Below are positions 11,137 to 21,205 of a stretch of 64,000 nt of DNA, piece after piece. The stretch spans positions 89,507,521 to 89,571,520 of the forward strand of contig CM041297.1 in NCBI GenBank assembly GCA_023052935.1, written 5' to 3'. Both the position numbers and the translations under genes were made by a program. This DNA comes from Piezodorus guildinii (lineage: Eukaryota; Arthropoda; Insecta; Hemiptera; Pentatomidae). The notes under the pieces were generated by a model. It was given only the letters and a program-made list of their open reading frames with translations, did not search any database and was not told the origin of the DNA. The stretch's first letter is position 1. Every line of letters begins with the position of its first letter.

Positions 11137-11725
11137 ATTTACATTGACTTTTTAAAGAGACATGTGTTTTATTAAATAATCTATTATATTATTATCTACG
11201 AAAGGCCGGTTTGTTTTATCGGTTTTTTATCACTCTCCGTTAACTCTTACAATAGTATGTATAAAATAATAATTTTTCTAAAATCTTTAGCATTCCAACG
11301 GTATATAATACATGTATATTACTGTTCTTATGTCCGTAAATTTGCATTAAAAAATATATTTGCAGTTATTCCCTCTCCTCAATTTGGATATCGAATTCCA
11401 TCGACTTATATATTTGCCTCTTTTTTTTCCAATGCTAATAAGATGATAGGACCAGTTTCATACAAACTACAAAACTGAAGGTACATTAAAATATCGGCAT
11501 TTAAGCCCTGTCAGACTATTTCAATCAGAATGAAACCTACATCATATTAAAGCTCATCGAATTTTACATCGATATATAGAGTTTAATCAAAATCGTTGGA
11601 GCCGTTTTTGAGTAAATCGTAAAAAGGTGAAAAATGCATGGTATAAAGTAGATCTTTCGGTCAGCTGATTTTGATGAAAATGTTTCTGTGACATCTCGGC
11701 CGTTTATATATATTACTAAAAAACA
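11137..11725 (+). repeat. Rep-1 copy a, right part
   Basis: Continuation of Rep-1 after the I-element insertion. Blocks shared with 48540-49345 and 50390-51145 include ACATGTGTTTTATT, the CTAAAATCTTTAGC block, AATATCGGCATTTAAGCC and TCAGCTGATTTTGATGAA. The copy ends near 11725 without the (CA)n tract. No coding potential was recognised. Confidence 0.65.
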
Positions 11726-12039
11726 ATGCAAAAAACATACAATAAAAAAAAAAAAAAAAAAGATAAATAAAAATTATACACCATCGTCAAAATATAGTGG
11801 GATAATATACTTGTTTCCCATATAGAGTTAACAGAATATAAATATAAACTAATAAATATAAAAGACCCCTAAATTTTCCAGGTACAACATGCAGTAGGTG
11901 TGTTCTTTAGTGGGTTAAAAAGTTTCTTCAAAAATAATTTATAATTCATCTAAATATTTGTTGATTCGTATCTCTCAGACTTATATGTAATATCATTATA
12001 ATATATAATAATATTATATATAAGTATTAATAATAGTAT
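11726..12039. other. AT-rich interval
   Basis: No gene or clear repeat is visible apart from an A-run at about 11743-11761 and TA-rich stretches at 11995-12045. Confidence 0.4.
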
Positions 12040-12355
12040 TATAAAATTATTTATAGTCGACTGTAGAAACTATTATAGGTGGAATAGTCAGGAATCAGTC
12101 ATTTTTGAAAATTTTTTAATTTTGCCAACGTTTCGGCTCAAGCTTGTGAGCCATCATCAGGGCATTACTGAGCTATGTCCAAGCATAAACTCCTTGATTT
12201 CAATATCAGGGGATAACTTTAATAAGGAAAAACAGAACATTACAAACCGACGATTAGAAACTAATTTAATTTTAATTGAACGGGCGGATATTAAATGATG
12301 TCAAACAAAAAAGGCACGAGCTAACGATAGGTTTATTTAATCCAACGGCTGTATT
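12040..12355 (-). mobile_element. Penelope-like element terminal fragment (subfamily A)
   Basis: The block from about 12053 (TAGTCGACTGTAGAAAC) through GGTGGAATAGTCAGGAATC, then the hammerhead-like core at 12130-12160, matches the arms of the palindrome at 16781-17065 almost base for base. Sequence from 12164 to about 12355 is presumably further Penelope-derived sequence, but nothing here confirms it. No RT or GIY-YIG coding sequence is attached. Confidence 0.6.
12130..12160 (-). ncRNA. Hammerhead ribozyme-like core in a Penelope terminal fragment
   Basis: On the minus strand the order is CTGATGA, one extra T, a five-pair stem GGCTC...GAGCC, then GAAAC. This is the conserved catalytic-core layout of hammerhead ribozymes, which are known in Penelope terminal repeats. 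Helix III and the cleavage-site strand were not identified with confidence. Confidence 0.55.
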
Positions 12356-12357
12356 AT

Positions 12358-13152
12358 TACTTTCACTTACCTATATATGAAATATACAGTAAGGGAAAGT
12401 ATTGCGATCGTGAAATTTTACGTATTCCATTTTTCAAAGGAAATAAACGTTTTAAGGTCCCCTGAGTCCAAATAACAAAGTCCCACAAAAAGGTCTATAA
12501 GTGTGTCCGTATGAGGTAAGTCTTGCGCAAAAACTGCAAGTCGTATGAAACAAATTATATATTTAAGACAACTATGCGTCCAATTTACTCAAAAACGGCT
12601 CTAACAATTTCGATTAAACTATCTAAATCGGAGTAAAATTTAATGGATATCATTTAGGAGCAGTTTTGATTGAAATAGTCTAAGAGGGTTAAATACCGAT
12701 ATTTTAAATTCTCTTTCTCTTAACTACCTTTAATTTTGTAGATTTAAAAAAGTTAGGCATATCATCTTATTAGCATTGATAAATATTGTCTTAAAATGCA
12801 AGTTGAGCTTATTTGATTAACAACTAAAAGAGAAAAGTGTAAATATATTGTTTATGTAATTTTTGTGTTTTTAACACAAGGATAATAATAAAAATGTATA
12901 ATGTACCGTAGAAAAAAATATTATCTTATATACGGAATTTTAAAAGTTAGCGGAGAGTAATGAAAAGCCGATAAAGCTAACTGATTGTTGTAGGTAAAAA
13001 TATAATAGATTATTTAACAAAACACGTGTTTCTATCGAAACTTTATGTAATTAAGTCTTTTATATTTTTCATCTCTAAGCTAATTAAAAAATTCTTAAAT
13101 TAATTTTAACAACGGAAGTAAGTGAAAGTCGTGTGTTGCGAGCACCAGATTT
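12358..13152 (-). repeat. Rep-1 copy b, inverted
   Basis: On the plus strand the copy starts ACTTTCACTTACCTATATAT (12360 on) and ends near GGAAGTAAGTGAAAGTCGTG at 13115-13135, followed by TTGCGAGCACCAG. It is the reverse of the copies at 48540 and 50390. The internal block AAAGTCCCACAAAAAGGTC (12477 on) corresponds to the CCTTTTTGCGGGACTT block downstream of the (CA)n tract in other copies; here the tract is reduced to TAAGTGTGT. It is non-coding, with small internal deletions. Confidence 0.65.
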
Positions 13153-14257
13153 TTAGAACTGTTGCTAATGACTGTCAGCATGAAGAAACATTACTACCTG
13201 AGCAGTAACTAAACCGTTATTCTACTTATAACCTTTCAAGACAAAGTCAAAGGGAAACATGGATTGTCATATAGTTGATAACATTTTGACTAGAGAGAAA
13301 AACAAGATTAAGACGTTAAATGGCATCGTCAATATTGGCCAGTTTGACGTCAGGGCTCGATTACCTAGGCATTAAATGAGGCTATCAGTAACTGGTTTAG
13401 CAACTCCGCGGTTTAGCTCCATGACTATCAGGGGTCTAGGGAACCAGGAAACTGGGTCAATATAGCAGGCGATGATGTCCTTAACGAAAGTTTGTTAACA
13501 CGGAGCTTATATGGGTGTATTCTGAATTCACAAACAACCAAAAATATTTTATAGAAAAACCCGTAAGAATTACAAAGAAGAACTGAATCATTCCGTAAAT
13601 TAAAAAACACAATTGGAATAAACATGCTCAATAGATGTTTTGATTGCATACACAAATGTATTGATGCATTCAAACAAGTTTGTTATTCCATAGTGCTGTA
13701 GAAAACAATGGTAAAATTTCCAAAGAACCTGCCTCCAAAACATCCATTAATTAAAACCAAAGCTCTTTACAGAGGTTAATAGTATCACGTAATAAAATAC
13801 TGAACTGTAGATGAAAAACAAAACTAATAATTCTCCAAATCGCGATCAAAGCTTGGGGTTGGCGTTTTTGACCATTTTATTTACCTTTACCTTGAAAAAA
13901 GTAATCAAAAATTGATTACTTTTCGAGGAATATTATTGAATATTGCTTCAAATCTCGCTGATCTGACGGAGAACTTAATATGTCTGATTATATTCTAAAA
14001 AATAACAGTATACAAAAAATATTTGCCTGATAAGTAAATATTTCGCTGAGTACTTTCTTATATAATAAGTGTAGTGTTTTTGGCAAACTGCTTTTCTAAG
14101 GCAGCGCTATCTTAAAAAACTGATCAATAATTTTATATATTTCTACCAGCTGCTGAGGGTAGCCGATAAACGTTGGAATTAATTTTCAAAGGTGGTTTAC
14201 CAATCTTTCTATAGTATTAAGCGGCATGCAAGGTAAGACTAAATAACCGACAGGTTT
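13153..14257. other. Unassigned interval
   Basis: No supported gene. Short frames such as 13428-13673 (-) lack recognisable motifs. Confidence 0.4.
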
Positions 14258-14740
14258 TAATTAACACGTTCACGGCGGGGTGACCCACCGGTGGGTCACG
14301 CTTAATTATCCCGTAGAGCGACGTGCATCAAAGGTGAGTCACTTGGAAATTAGGTTTATTTTATTTATTTTCAACATTAGAATTAACAAGCCTAATGGTT
14401 TAAATATTAAATAATTTATAACTTTCAACATCCCAATAACTATTGCCACACAATATTACAAAATGAGGTACCTGAGGCCATTAGGACTCATAGCTGGCTG
14501 GTACATACCGGCGGCGATTCTCATTAGGTGTCTTCTTGGCTCCACCAGAACTCGGTGCCTCCAACAACTATTTTGGAGGTTCTTTACCACTTGATTCTTC
14601 CGGAAATACTGGTTTATGGAACTTGACACGCCTAATAATTTCCTATAGGTGATCATGACAACAGAGGGCATGGCTGATTTAAGAAATGTCCTAATAGGAG
14701 AGCGGATATCCAACCTTTGCAGACAATTTTTTTTAAGTAT
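14258..14740. repeat. Possible piggyBac-like end (TTAA plus palindrome), uncertain
   Basis: TTAA at 14261-14264 is followed by CACGTTCACGGCGGG and a perfect 20-bp palindrome at 14280-14299 (GTGACCCACC and its complement). TTAA targets with short terminal palindromes are a piggyBac-superfamily habit. The minus-strand frame 14456-14743 has no recognisable transposase residues, and no matching opposite end was found. The assignment is inference only. Confidence 0.25.
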
Positions 14741-14964
14741 CAAGGATATTCCTAATATCCTTAAGGCGTCGTCGTAAAATGTATGATGGTATTTTATTAT
14801 TATTTTATTAATTGTTATTTATTTATTTTTAAAGATATCTGAGTTGCTTGATTTATGGGCAATTAACTAATATGAAAACCAATAAATTATTCAAAGGAAA
14901 TATCGAGTACCAAGAATATTCCTAATATCCTTAAGGCGGCGTCGTAAGATGTATGATGGTATTT
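14741..14964. repeat. Direct duplication, 170-bp period
   Basis: A block of about 54 bp containing TATTCCTAATATCCTTAAGG and a GATGTATGATGGTATTT-like end occurs at 14741-14795 and again at 14911-14964, the second copy being the SINE insertion target. Differences are few (GTCGTCG against GGCGTCG). The intervening sequence is AT-rich. Confidence 0.6.
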
Positions 14965-15253
14965 GTTTGTTTGTTTATTTATTTAACGTCCCTTTATGCT
15001 GCTGTGGCTAATCGGACGATGCTACAATGGGAGTCCTAAATTTTGCCTATGCAGGTTTTATTAGGCTAGGGATCTTTAACGAGTACCTGACATCGCACAG
15101 GCTCGGGACCACCTTTTAACGTCCCCTCCGAAGGACGGCGTAACTAAGGATTTTTTACTCCCATTAAAAAATCCTAGTACCACCCGCGGGTTTGAACCCG
15201 TGACCTTTAGCATGGGAGGCTGTTACGCTAGCCACTCAGCTACAAGTGATCCC
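14965..15253 (-). mobile_element. tRNA-derived SINE (family SINE-A) with target-site duplication
   Basis: Read on the minus strand the element starts GGGATCACTTGTAGCTGAG and carries an A-box-like TAGCTGAGTGGCTAGCG and a B-box-like GGTCACGGGTTCAAACCC, typical of a tRNA-derived head. The body ends in a 3' tail seen on the plus strand as TTTGTTTGTTTATTTATTTA. A 12-bp duplication, ATGATGGTATTT, flanks it at 14953-14964 and 15254-15265. It is 289 bp long and non-coding. The same family is seen at 2624-2822, in part at 38153-38195, and as a 33-bp tail at 22262-22294. Confidence 0.85.
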
Positions 15254-15339
15254 ATGATGGTATTTTATCCCTTTGTCGGCAGCAGTACTTGCTGGAACCT
15301 TGGAAACCCCGAGGGTAATCCCTAGAAAGGTAGATAAAT

Positions 15340-15440
15340 AGCTTTTACTGGAAGGAATAATTCCGGGTGGCAGCCAGTAAATGAAACAACTAAATAATTA
15401 AAACTATAAACTAAACGGTCAACTAATTATATCCACTACA
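15340..15440. mobile_element. Penelope-like element remnant
   Basis: The segment ACTGGAAGGAATAATTCCGG and the following GGCAGCCAGTAAATGAAACAAC match the outer ends of the Penelope element at 26826 and 36830. ACGGTCAACTAATTATATCC at 15415-15434 matches the outermost right end at 36859-36878. The part that carries the hammerhead-like core in other copies is missing, so this is a collapsed pair of ends. Confidence 0.55.
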
Positions 15441-15545
15441 CACAGCTTTCGTTGTTATTATTACTTTCAGTTAAAAGTAATTATAAATGCAATCTAACTC
15501 CCCTCCAGTAATCTAAACACATAACATTTGGTATCATGTATGTTA

Positions 15546-15598
15546 AAAAAAAAAAAAAAAAAAAAAAATATATACATATATATATATATATATATAGG
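15546..15598. repeat. A-run followed by (AT)n
   Basis: A run of A residues of about 22 bases is followed by TATATACATATATATATAT. It could be a decayed retroposon tail. Confidence 0.7.
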
Positions 15599-15599
15599 C

Positions 15600-16558
15600 T
15601 ATAAATTATTTGTTGAAAATTCATGAAATGATTAGAATATACTGCAAACGTGAAATGTGTGGATCAATAAAACTTTATTCTAGCTATGAAATATCACACA
15701 AAGTTCTAAATAAACGGACTTCAAATACTGAAATGAAACCATCATTATTATTGTATATAACCTTCCTCATTTAGAAAAGCCGCTCAAACTTACTTTTAAA
15801 ACCTAAAAGTTCGTATTGATATTTCATAGCAGATCAGGATCATGAGATGAACAGTGACGGATATGAATATCAAGGACGCATTTGGTCTGCTTTTTGATTG
15901 AGTTCTGATTATCAATTTATAGCAAACGTGGTATTTATATATTTTTAATTGTTAATTAATGAGTTAAAATATATTTGAACTGGAACAGAAAATGAAATAA
16001 TGAAGGTGAATTGAGATAAAGTAGGATCTCGACCCAATCACAACCGTTAACATAGCAACACTTTTTGCAAACGATTTCTTACATCAAGATACTTAATTCG
16101 TTGTAGTGATCCAAAGAAATATATATGAAAAACTGCAATAAAGCTGCTAGTTGTCCTATATTGCTCAATAATAAAAATAACTTCATTAGGCGGAATGAAA
16201 AATAAACTAAATACCGAATATAGTAAAATGTTCCTACATAAATGTGTATTAAGTTGCTTATCGCTTAAAGAAATATCAAGTCGCTTAACATATACCAAAC
16301 AGAAAAGGAAAAATTTCCATATAATGTGGGAAATTGAACAGACCAAGAGGGAAGTAGACTGCTAAACTAGGACTTCTTTCATTCTCCATTTTCCTTTATA
16401 GGGATATAACGTACAAATATATCTATTCAACAACCGAATGATACTGAAAATGTACTCATTTTTTATTTGGAATAGAAACAGTATGAGAGAGGAGTTAAAA
16501 TCTATTAATGCTCATACTCTAAACATAAGCATAATGTTCGTATGGAAGAATTGTACAG
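15600..16558. other. Unassigned interval
   Basis: No coding region or repeat recognised. A minus-strand frame of 99 codons at 16047-16346 is rich in Phe, Ile and Leu, as expected for AT-rich sequence, and has no motif. Confidence 0.4.
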
Positions 16559-16836
16559 TTGCTATTTATTTATTTATTTGTAACATAAAGGCTTTTCAAC
16601 CATAGAGGTTATTTTAGCCCTAAACTAATAATGCAGATACAATATAATAAAAGTAATAATACAAACATATATACTAATAATTCATACATATATACTAATA
16701 ATAATACGTACATGATAAATAATAAAATACAATACAAACATTATACATAATATACGAAATAATACATACAATACGAAAATTATAGGTGGAATAGTCAGGA
16801 ATCAGTCATTTTTGAAAAGTTTTTAATTTTGCCAAC

Positions 16837-16867
16837 GTTTCGGCTCAAGCTTGTGAGCCATCATCAG
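16837..16867 (-). ncRNA. Hammerhead-like core, left arm of the palindrome
   Basis: Same layout as at 12130-12160: CTGATGA, T, GGCTC-loop-GAGCC, GAAAC, read on the minus strand. Confidence 0.55.
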
Positions 16868-16948
16868 GGCGCATGGTGGGAGAATGGAAACTAGGTACTA
16901 GTTTATGGAAACTACGAGTACCTAGTTTCCATTCTCCCACCATGCGCC

Positions 16949-16979
16949 CTGATGATGGCTCACAAGCTTGAGCCGAAAC
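16949..16979 (+). ncRNA. Hammerhead-like core, right arm of the palindrome
   Basis: Mirror image of the left-arm core, read on the plus strand. The two cores are identical in sequence, so both strands of this insertion would encode one. Confidence 0.55.
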
Positions 16980-17292
16980 GTTGGCAAAATTAAAAACTTT
17001 TCAAAAATGACTGATTCCTGACTATTCCACCTATAATAGTTTCTACAGTCGACTATACACCCTCAATACAATACGAAAATAATACATACCAATATACTAA
17101 TCATAAAATACATAATAAAATAAAATAAATAATACACTAAAACATACATAATACTAATAATACAGATATAATATTTTAAGTTAAATACAAACAATTATAT
17201 AAGATAACTACATATAAGAAGAGAATAAAATAAAATTAAACAAAAAAAAAAAGAATTAAAATAAAAAAAAAATAAAAATAAATAAATAAAAA

Positions 17293-17300
<8 letters not shown>

Positions 17301-17345
<45 letters not shown>
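17301..17345. repeat. (AT)n microsatellite
   Basis: An uninterrupted AT dinucleotide tract of about 45 bp after an A-run, in the 3' region of the truncated I-clade element. Confidence 0.9.
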
Positions 17346-17350
<5 letters not shown>

Positions 17351-17351
<1 letters not shown>

Positions 17352-17917
17352 TAAAAATAAAAAACAGGACCTTTTTTCTTTAAAATTTTGGAAAATATTG
17401 ATGTATCTTTTAGATAATTCATCAGTTTGGTGGCTGACTCCTGGGTATTTTGTAATATTGTCCCAATATCATTCTCCATACCAATCCCTCTTCGCTCGGC
17501 TTCGAAGGAAAAGCAATCCAACAGTATATGTGGTACTGTGAGGAGAACCCCACAGGAGGTACATTGCGGCGGTGATCCCCTCGCCATCAGGTAGCCGTGG
17601 GTAAGCCTTGTGTGGCGAATCCTCAGTCGAGCCAGTACCACTTCCTCCTTCCTGCACAGCCGTAGGTCTGCTCGGTTGGGTTTCACTGAAGGCTCGACTA
17701 CTCTAAGTTTATTCTCCCTCATAAAAAACCATACTTTTTGCCAATGTTCTGTGGCCTTTTCTTTTATGAGGGCGATTACTTCCCGCGTAGACGCACCCGG
17801 AACACACAGACCTTCTGTTACAGCTAATTTCGCTTTGGTATCAGCTAGCTCGTATCCTTTTATGCCACAGTGACCAGGTAACCATATAAATTCTATTCTA
17901 CTACCAACCCTCTCCAA
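17351..17917 (-). pseudogene. I-clade ORF2 C-terminus: end of RNase H and Cys/His region
   Basis: The frame begins inside RNase H with FIWLPGHCGIKGYELADTKA, which contains the conserved His and the last acidic residue of the domain. It continues with VVLARLRIRHTRLTHGYL and the Cys/His stretch CTSCGVLLTVPHILLDC, and ends at 17351. The same domain order is found at 5604-7205 and 60526-60891. The copy is 5'-truncated, so endonuclease, RT and most of RNase H are absent. The frame has no internal stop, which suggests a fairly young insertion. Confidence 0.8.
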
Positions 17918-17936
17918 TGCCTTTGATTGCTATTTA

Positions 17937-19430
17937 ACATGATGTATTGAATGCCATTTGTTTGATAAGAACGATAGAAATCAATATGACTTTTAATTTT
18001 CTTTTCTTTTTTTTCTATTGCTACTGAGAATCGAAAGTTCATTAAGCACCAAGTTAGATTCTAAGAAATTTTTGAGAATTTATTTTTGTTTTTCGGAGTT
18101 AAGATTCATATCTCAAATTTAATGTATCACGAATTATATATTTAATGGCTCAGGCAAAGATGAACCCACACCATTCCAAATTAAGCCATTTAACTAATTT
18201 TTATGTAATGCATTTAAATAACAAATTTAGATCAATATTTTTCAATTACTTTATTTCTTTTGTGAATTTTTATTCAGTCCGCTCCTAATGAAGCATTTAC
18301 GTTTATGTATACACTGTTTAAAAAATTATATTATTTCCATTGATATGTATACAAAAATATAATAATAACACCATAAGGAGCTTTCAAATTTCATAAGAAG
18401 TGAAAAAAGGGAGAGCTTAATCCTGTGATTAGGGAAAGCTTCTTAAAACCTGTGGTGTTGGCATTAGTGCTGTAATATAGAACTAATAGGTACATACATA
18501 TAGAACCCAGAAGCATCAAAACCCAATAATTCATCGCATAGAAAATTTAGTGTAATATTCAAAATATATTAATTTTTAAGAACATTTAAACTAATAATTT
18601 TATAATTAATCAATATAATCATTTAATTTTACCTATTTTAAAAAATTTGAATCTTGAACATTATAATTTTGACTAACTTTCGTGTTATATGGCAGTATTA
18701 TTCTTGCATCAATGGCAAGATTCAACTCTTTGTTTGTTTTACTAGTACAAGTATAGGTCTGTGGAAACAAGATGGTTTATTGATGGTGTGGGATCACATA
18801 TCTCTTCAATGATCTATGATGAGCTTTGTAGTCATCAGTTCATTTTAACAAGTTTGCGTACTAATGCAACGCCACAAATCATAAAGAAGTCTGACCAGAA
18901 AAAAATTCAATCAAATCAAACGCTTGTTAATTATTATCAACATTATTTACCGATAATCTATAAAAAAATCTACTAATTCATTCATAATTGAGACGTCAAT
19001 TTCCAAAAAGTACTGAAGGATATTTTTTAAGAAATTTATATTTCGACATATTGGTATTGTCTTCGAAATCCGTCATCCGACCTCACCTTAAAAACACTGA
19101 AATCCTTTTAAAACGTGATTGTGAAATACAATTATTCTTAAAAAGTACTAATTAAACATTTGGTTTTGTTCCAAATAATAGCAAAACACTTATTTCTAAA
19201 AAGTAAAAAAACAAAATTAATTAATATAGTAGAATAAATAATTATAATGATAAATTTAGAACATATTTTTTTGCTTCCAGTAAAATTTTCTAGGATGTAT
19301 ATAGTGCGTTTTAGAAATCAGCGTCTCTATTGTAACAATTTCTGTTCGAATTTCTATCTGATATGATCAAATTAGAAACTCGTGTAGGTCCCTGTAATCT
19401 GCTGATAAAATACACTAGTGTTTATCGATA
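17937..19430. other. Unassigned AT-rich interval
   Basis: No gene is supported. A 71-codon plus-strand frame at 18761-18976 shows no known motif and ends in low-complexity sequence. Confidence 0.4.
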
Positions 19431-19436
19431 TTTTAT

Positions 19437-19628
19437 AGGGTAGGGTTATCACTCCCTAAGCCTATTTTTGTGTGGCCACCACTTGGCTGACACGTCTCAC
19501 ATACACGGGGGAGAGGTTGTGAGTGAATCCCCATTTAATTAAATGCTTAAAAAAGTCCCTCCGGGACTGGGATTCGAACTCGCTACCTTTGGCGTATGAG
19601 GCTAGCGCGCTATCAGCCACGGGCACCC
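19437..19628 (-). mobile_element. tRNA-derived SINE (family SINE-B)
   Basis: On the minus strand the head reads GTGCCCGTGGCTGATAGCGC (A-box-like) and, about 35 bp on, AGCGAGTTCGAATCCCAGTC (B-box-like). The body runs on to a block containing GACGTGTCAGCCAAGTGG. It differs from SINE-A in sequence after the head. A related 3' block may occur at about 20680-20705. Confidence 0.65.
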
Positions 19629-19872
19629 TTCAACTTTTAATATATGTTTGATTAATCTATTGAATATAATTAAAGACGTGTGTAATATAATAGATGAATT
19701 AACTCAATTTTAATAACTTTAGCCAACACACAAAGAAGGTATACAGGCATAAGTGCACAGGAAATAAGTCATCGGCAAATCCTGGGTCAACTTTTGGAGA
19801 TAAAGTTTGTTTTTGTGTGGAGTGACTAACTTTAGTATTGGAAGGCAAGAGAAGGAGGTTCAACGTACTTAC

Positions 19873-19917
19873 CAACTTTAATCCAAACTACAATCTGGTT
19901 ATATTGCATTAACACAC
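19873..19917 (-). other. Candidate 45-bp internal exon (weak)
   Basis: On the minus strand an acceptor-like CCCCATTAAGTGCAG precedes a 45-base segment that ends at a strong donor (TTG then GTAAGTACG). One frame is open (VLMQYNQIVVWIKV), with two leading bases and one trailing base, the same phase pattern as the better exon at 47633-47752. The segment is too short to be convincing. Confidence 0.2.
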
Positions 19918-20469
19918 CTGCACTTAATGGGGATTTAGGGAACTTTGTATCTTCTGAACCATATCATTATTATCCAAAATATTTAAAAGCTTTAATTAAA
20001 TCCCATAGTTATACATACATGCTTCATTAAATATCAACCATCTATCATCAATACGTCAAATCAATTATATTATATTTTTTATTGTAAACAATTAATTGTA
20101 TATTTTTTTACGCGATTATATATTACTTCATAAAACGCAAATCATACATAATATTGAAACTTTTTCTGAACTAAAATTTATGATTTGAAAATTAATATCA
20201 GATGATGTCCGATGATATATAATGCAATGATATAGGAACTCTAGTGATTCCTTGTATGTGAACTTTGTTTTAATTTGCTTACGCACTTTCCAAATTACTA
20301 GATCGCCTCTAAAAATAATTTAAAAAATAACAATAAGTTAAAACAAAACAATTATAATTATTTATCAGATATAAGAAAGAAAAAGCATTTACGGTTTTCA
20401 TGCTGCAAATAGAAGCCATGCATAAAACTAGATTAGATAATAAATACTGGTACCAACATTACTTCAATG

Positions 20470-20715
20470 GCAAGTAGCCTCTTCTTGTATATGCTAAGTT
20501 CCTTCTGTGCAACATTCGCGTGTTCGAATCTCGCGTGTCGTGTGGAAATTCAGTATATTCCGCTAAGATCTTATTTTCGTTTTAATGGAGGCTTGGGAAG
20601 TCTTTGTCTCTCACGCCACCTTGTACTGTTTAACTTGATTTCATATCGTACATGGTTTATGTGGAGCTAGAAAGGGCGATTACGCCACGTCAGTCCTCTC
20701 ACAACCACACAAAGG
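20470..20715 (+). mobile_element. Possible degenerate tRNA-headed SINE
   Basis: A B-box-like GCGTGTTCGAATCTCGCGTG lies at 20519-20538 with a weak A-box-like segment upstream (TGGCAAGTAGCC near 20468). The 3' part, CCACGTCAGTCCTCTCACAACC, resembles the complement of the SINE-B body. Borders are uncertain. Confidence 0.4.
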
Positions 20716-20984
20716 CAATTAAATAAAATAAGGATAATACCATAGCATAGCATTTCTTAAATTTAAACCATATTTTAATTATTTCATTTGATAATACATT
20801 AATGCAACAAGTTTATAATAAAATCGTCACAAAGTTTTCGATAAAATGGTAAAAATGCAGAAAACAGGTAATGTCAAGTGTTAGATCGAGAACATAAATT
20901 CTACTATAACAAAACTAATATTCACAAACACTCGGGAGATGTGAGACAAGGTTATAGTCCACGATCCATATACTAATCTATTAC

Positions 20985-21062
20985 TTTCAATTACCTATAT
21001 ATATGAAATATAGGTATTGTTAATCGAACAAGTGGAAGTCGTGTGTTGCCGGCACCATATTT
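20985..21062. repeat. Rep-1 termini side by side
   Basis: TTACTTTCAATTACCTATAT (20982 on) and GTGGAAGTCGTGTGTTGCCG (about 21030-21050) are the two end blocks of Rep-1, here within 80 bp of each other, so the body has been lost. Confidence 0.5.
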
Positions 21063-21069
21063 TTTTTTT

Positions 21070-21205
21070 TTATTAAACTTTTATGGATTTTAGTTTTTAC
21101 AACATCCATTGCAATAGACCTTCATTCATAAAAAATAAATAACAACCGATGAAAACTTTTTGCAGTAAATGTTGTAAAAAACTAAAATTCATAAAAGTTT
21201 AATAA
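21070..21205. repeat. Hairpin (MITE-like) inverted repeat
   Basis: The left arm 21070-21105 and right arm 21169-21205 are inverted copies of about 36 bp with one mismatch and one indel (TTATTAAACTTTTATGGATT at the left, its complement at the right). The 63-bp centre is unique. It is small, AT-rich and non-coding, like a miniature inverted-repeat transposable element; superfamily unknown. Confidence 0.6.

Larger units (their letters stand above)
16781..17065. mobile_element. Palindromic Penelope-derived insertion without RT
   Basis: Two nearly perfect inverted arms (about 16781-16899 and 16915-17033) flank a short loop of about 15 bp (16900-16914). Each arm holds GGTGGAATAGTCAGGAATC, a hammerhead-like core and GCGCATGGTGGGAGAATGG. 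The right arm extends further, through TAGTTTCTACAGTCGACTAT to 17065. A 15-bp direct repeat, ATACAATACGAAAAT, flanks it (16766-16780 and 17066-17080). The same GCATGGTGGGAGAATGGAAA motif lies inside the 3' part of the large Penelope element at about 27191. No coding sequence is present, so movement must have used enzymes supplied in trans. Confidence 0.8.
16569..17926 (-). mobile_element. 5'-truncated I-clade element
   Basis: A 10-bp duplication, TTGCTATTTA, at 16559-16568 and 17927-17936 bounds the insertion. The 5' part encodes the end of ORF2 (17351-17917). It is followed by an (AT)n tract (17301-17345), a long AT-rich 3' UTR and a terminal TTTATTTATTTATTT-type tail at the left border. The 3' UTR was later hit by a palindromic Penelope-derived insertion at 16781-17065. 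The left-end sequence resembles the 3' end of the fuller I element at 5468. Confidence 0.8.

Noticed and set aside
15177..15250. tRNA gene
   Set aside because: The A- and B-box-like parts belong to a SINE with tail and target duplication; the cloverleaf is not intact.
15310..15335. piggyBac end (CCCTAGAAAGGTAGAT)
   Set aside because: Partial similarity only, no TTAA immediately before it and no partner.
16047..16346. 99-codon minus-strand frame
   Set aside because: Composition is AT-driven (Phe, Ile, Leu, Ser), with no motif, no element context and no splice support.
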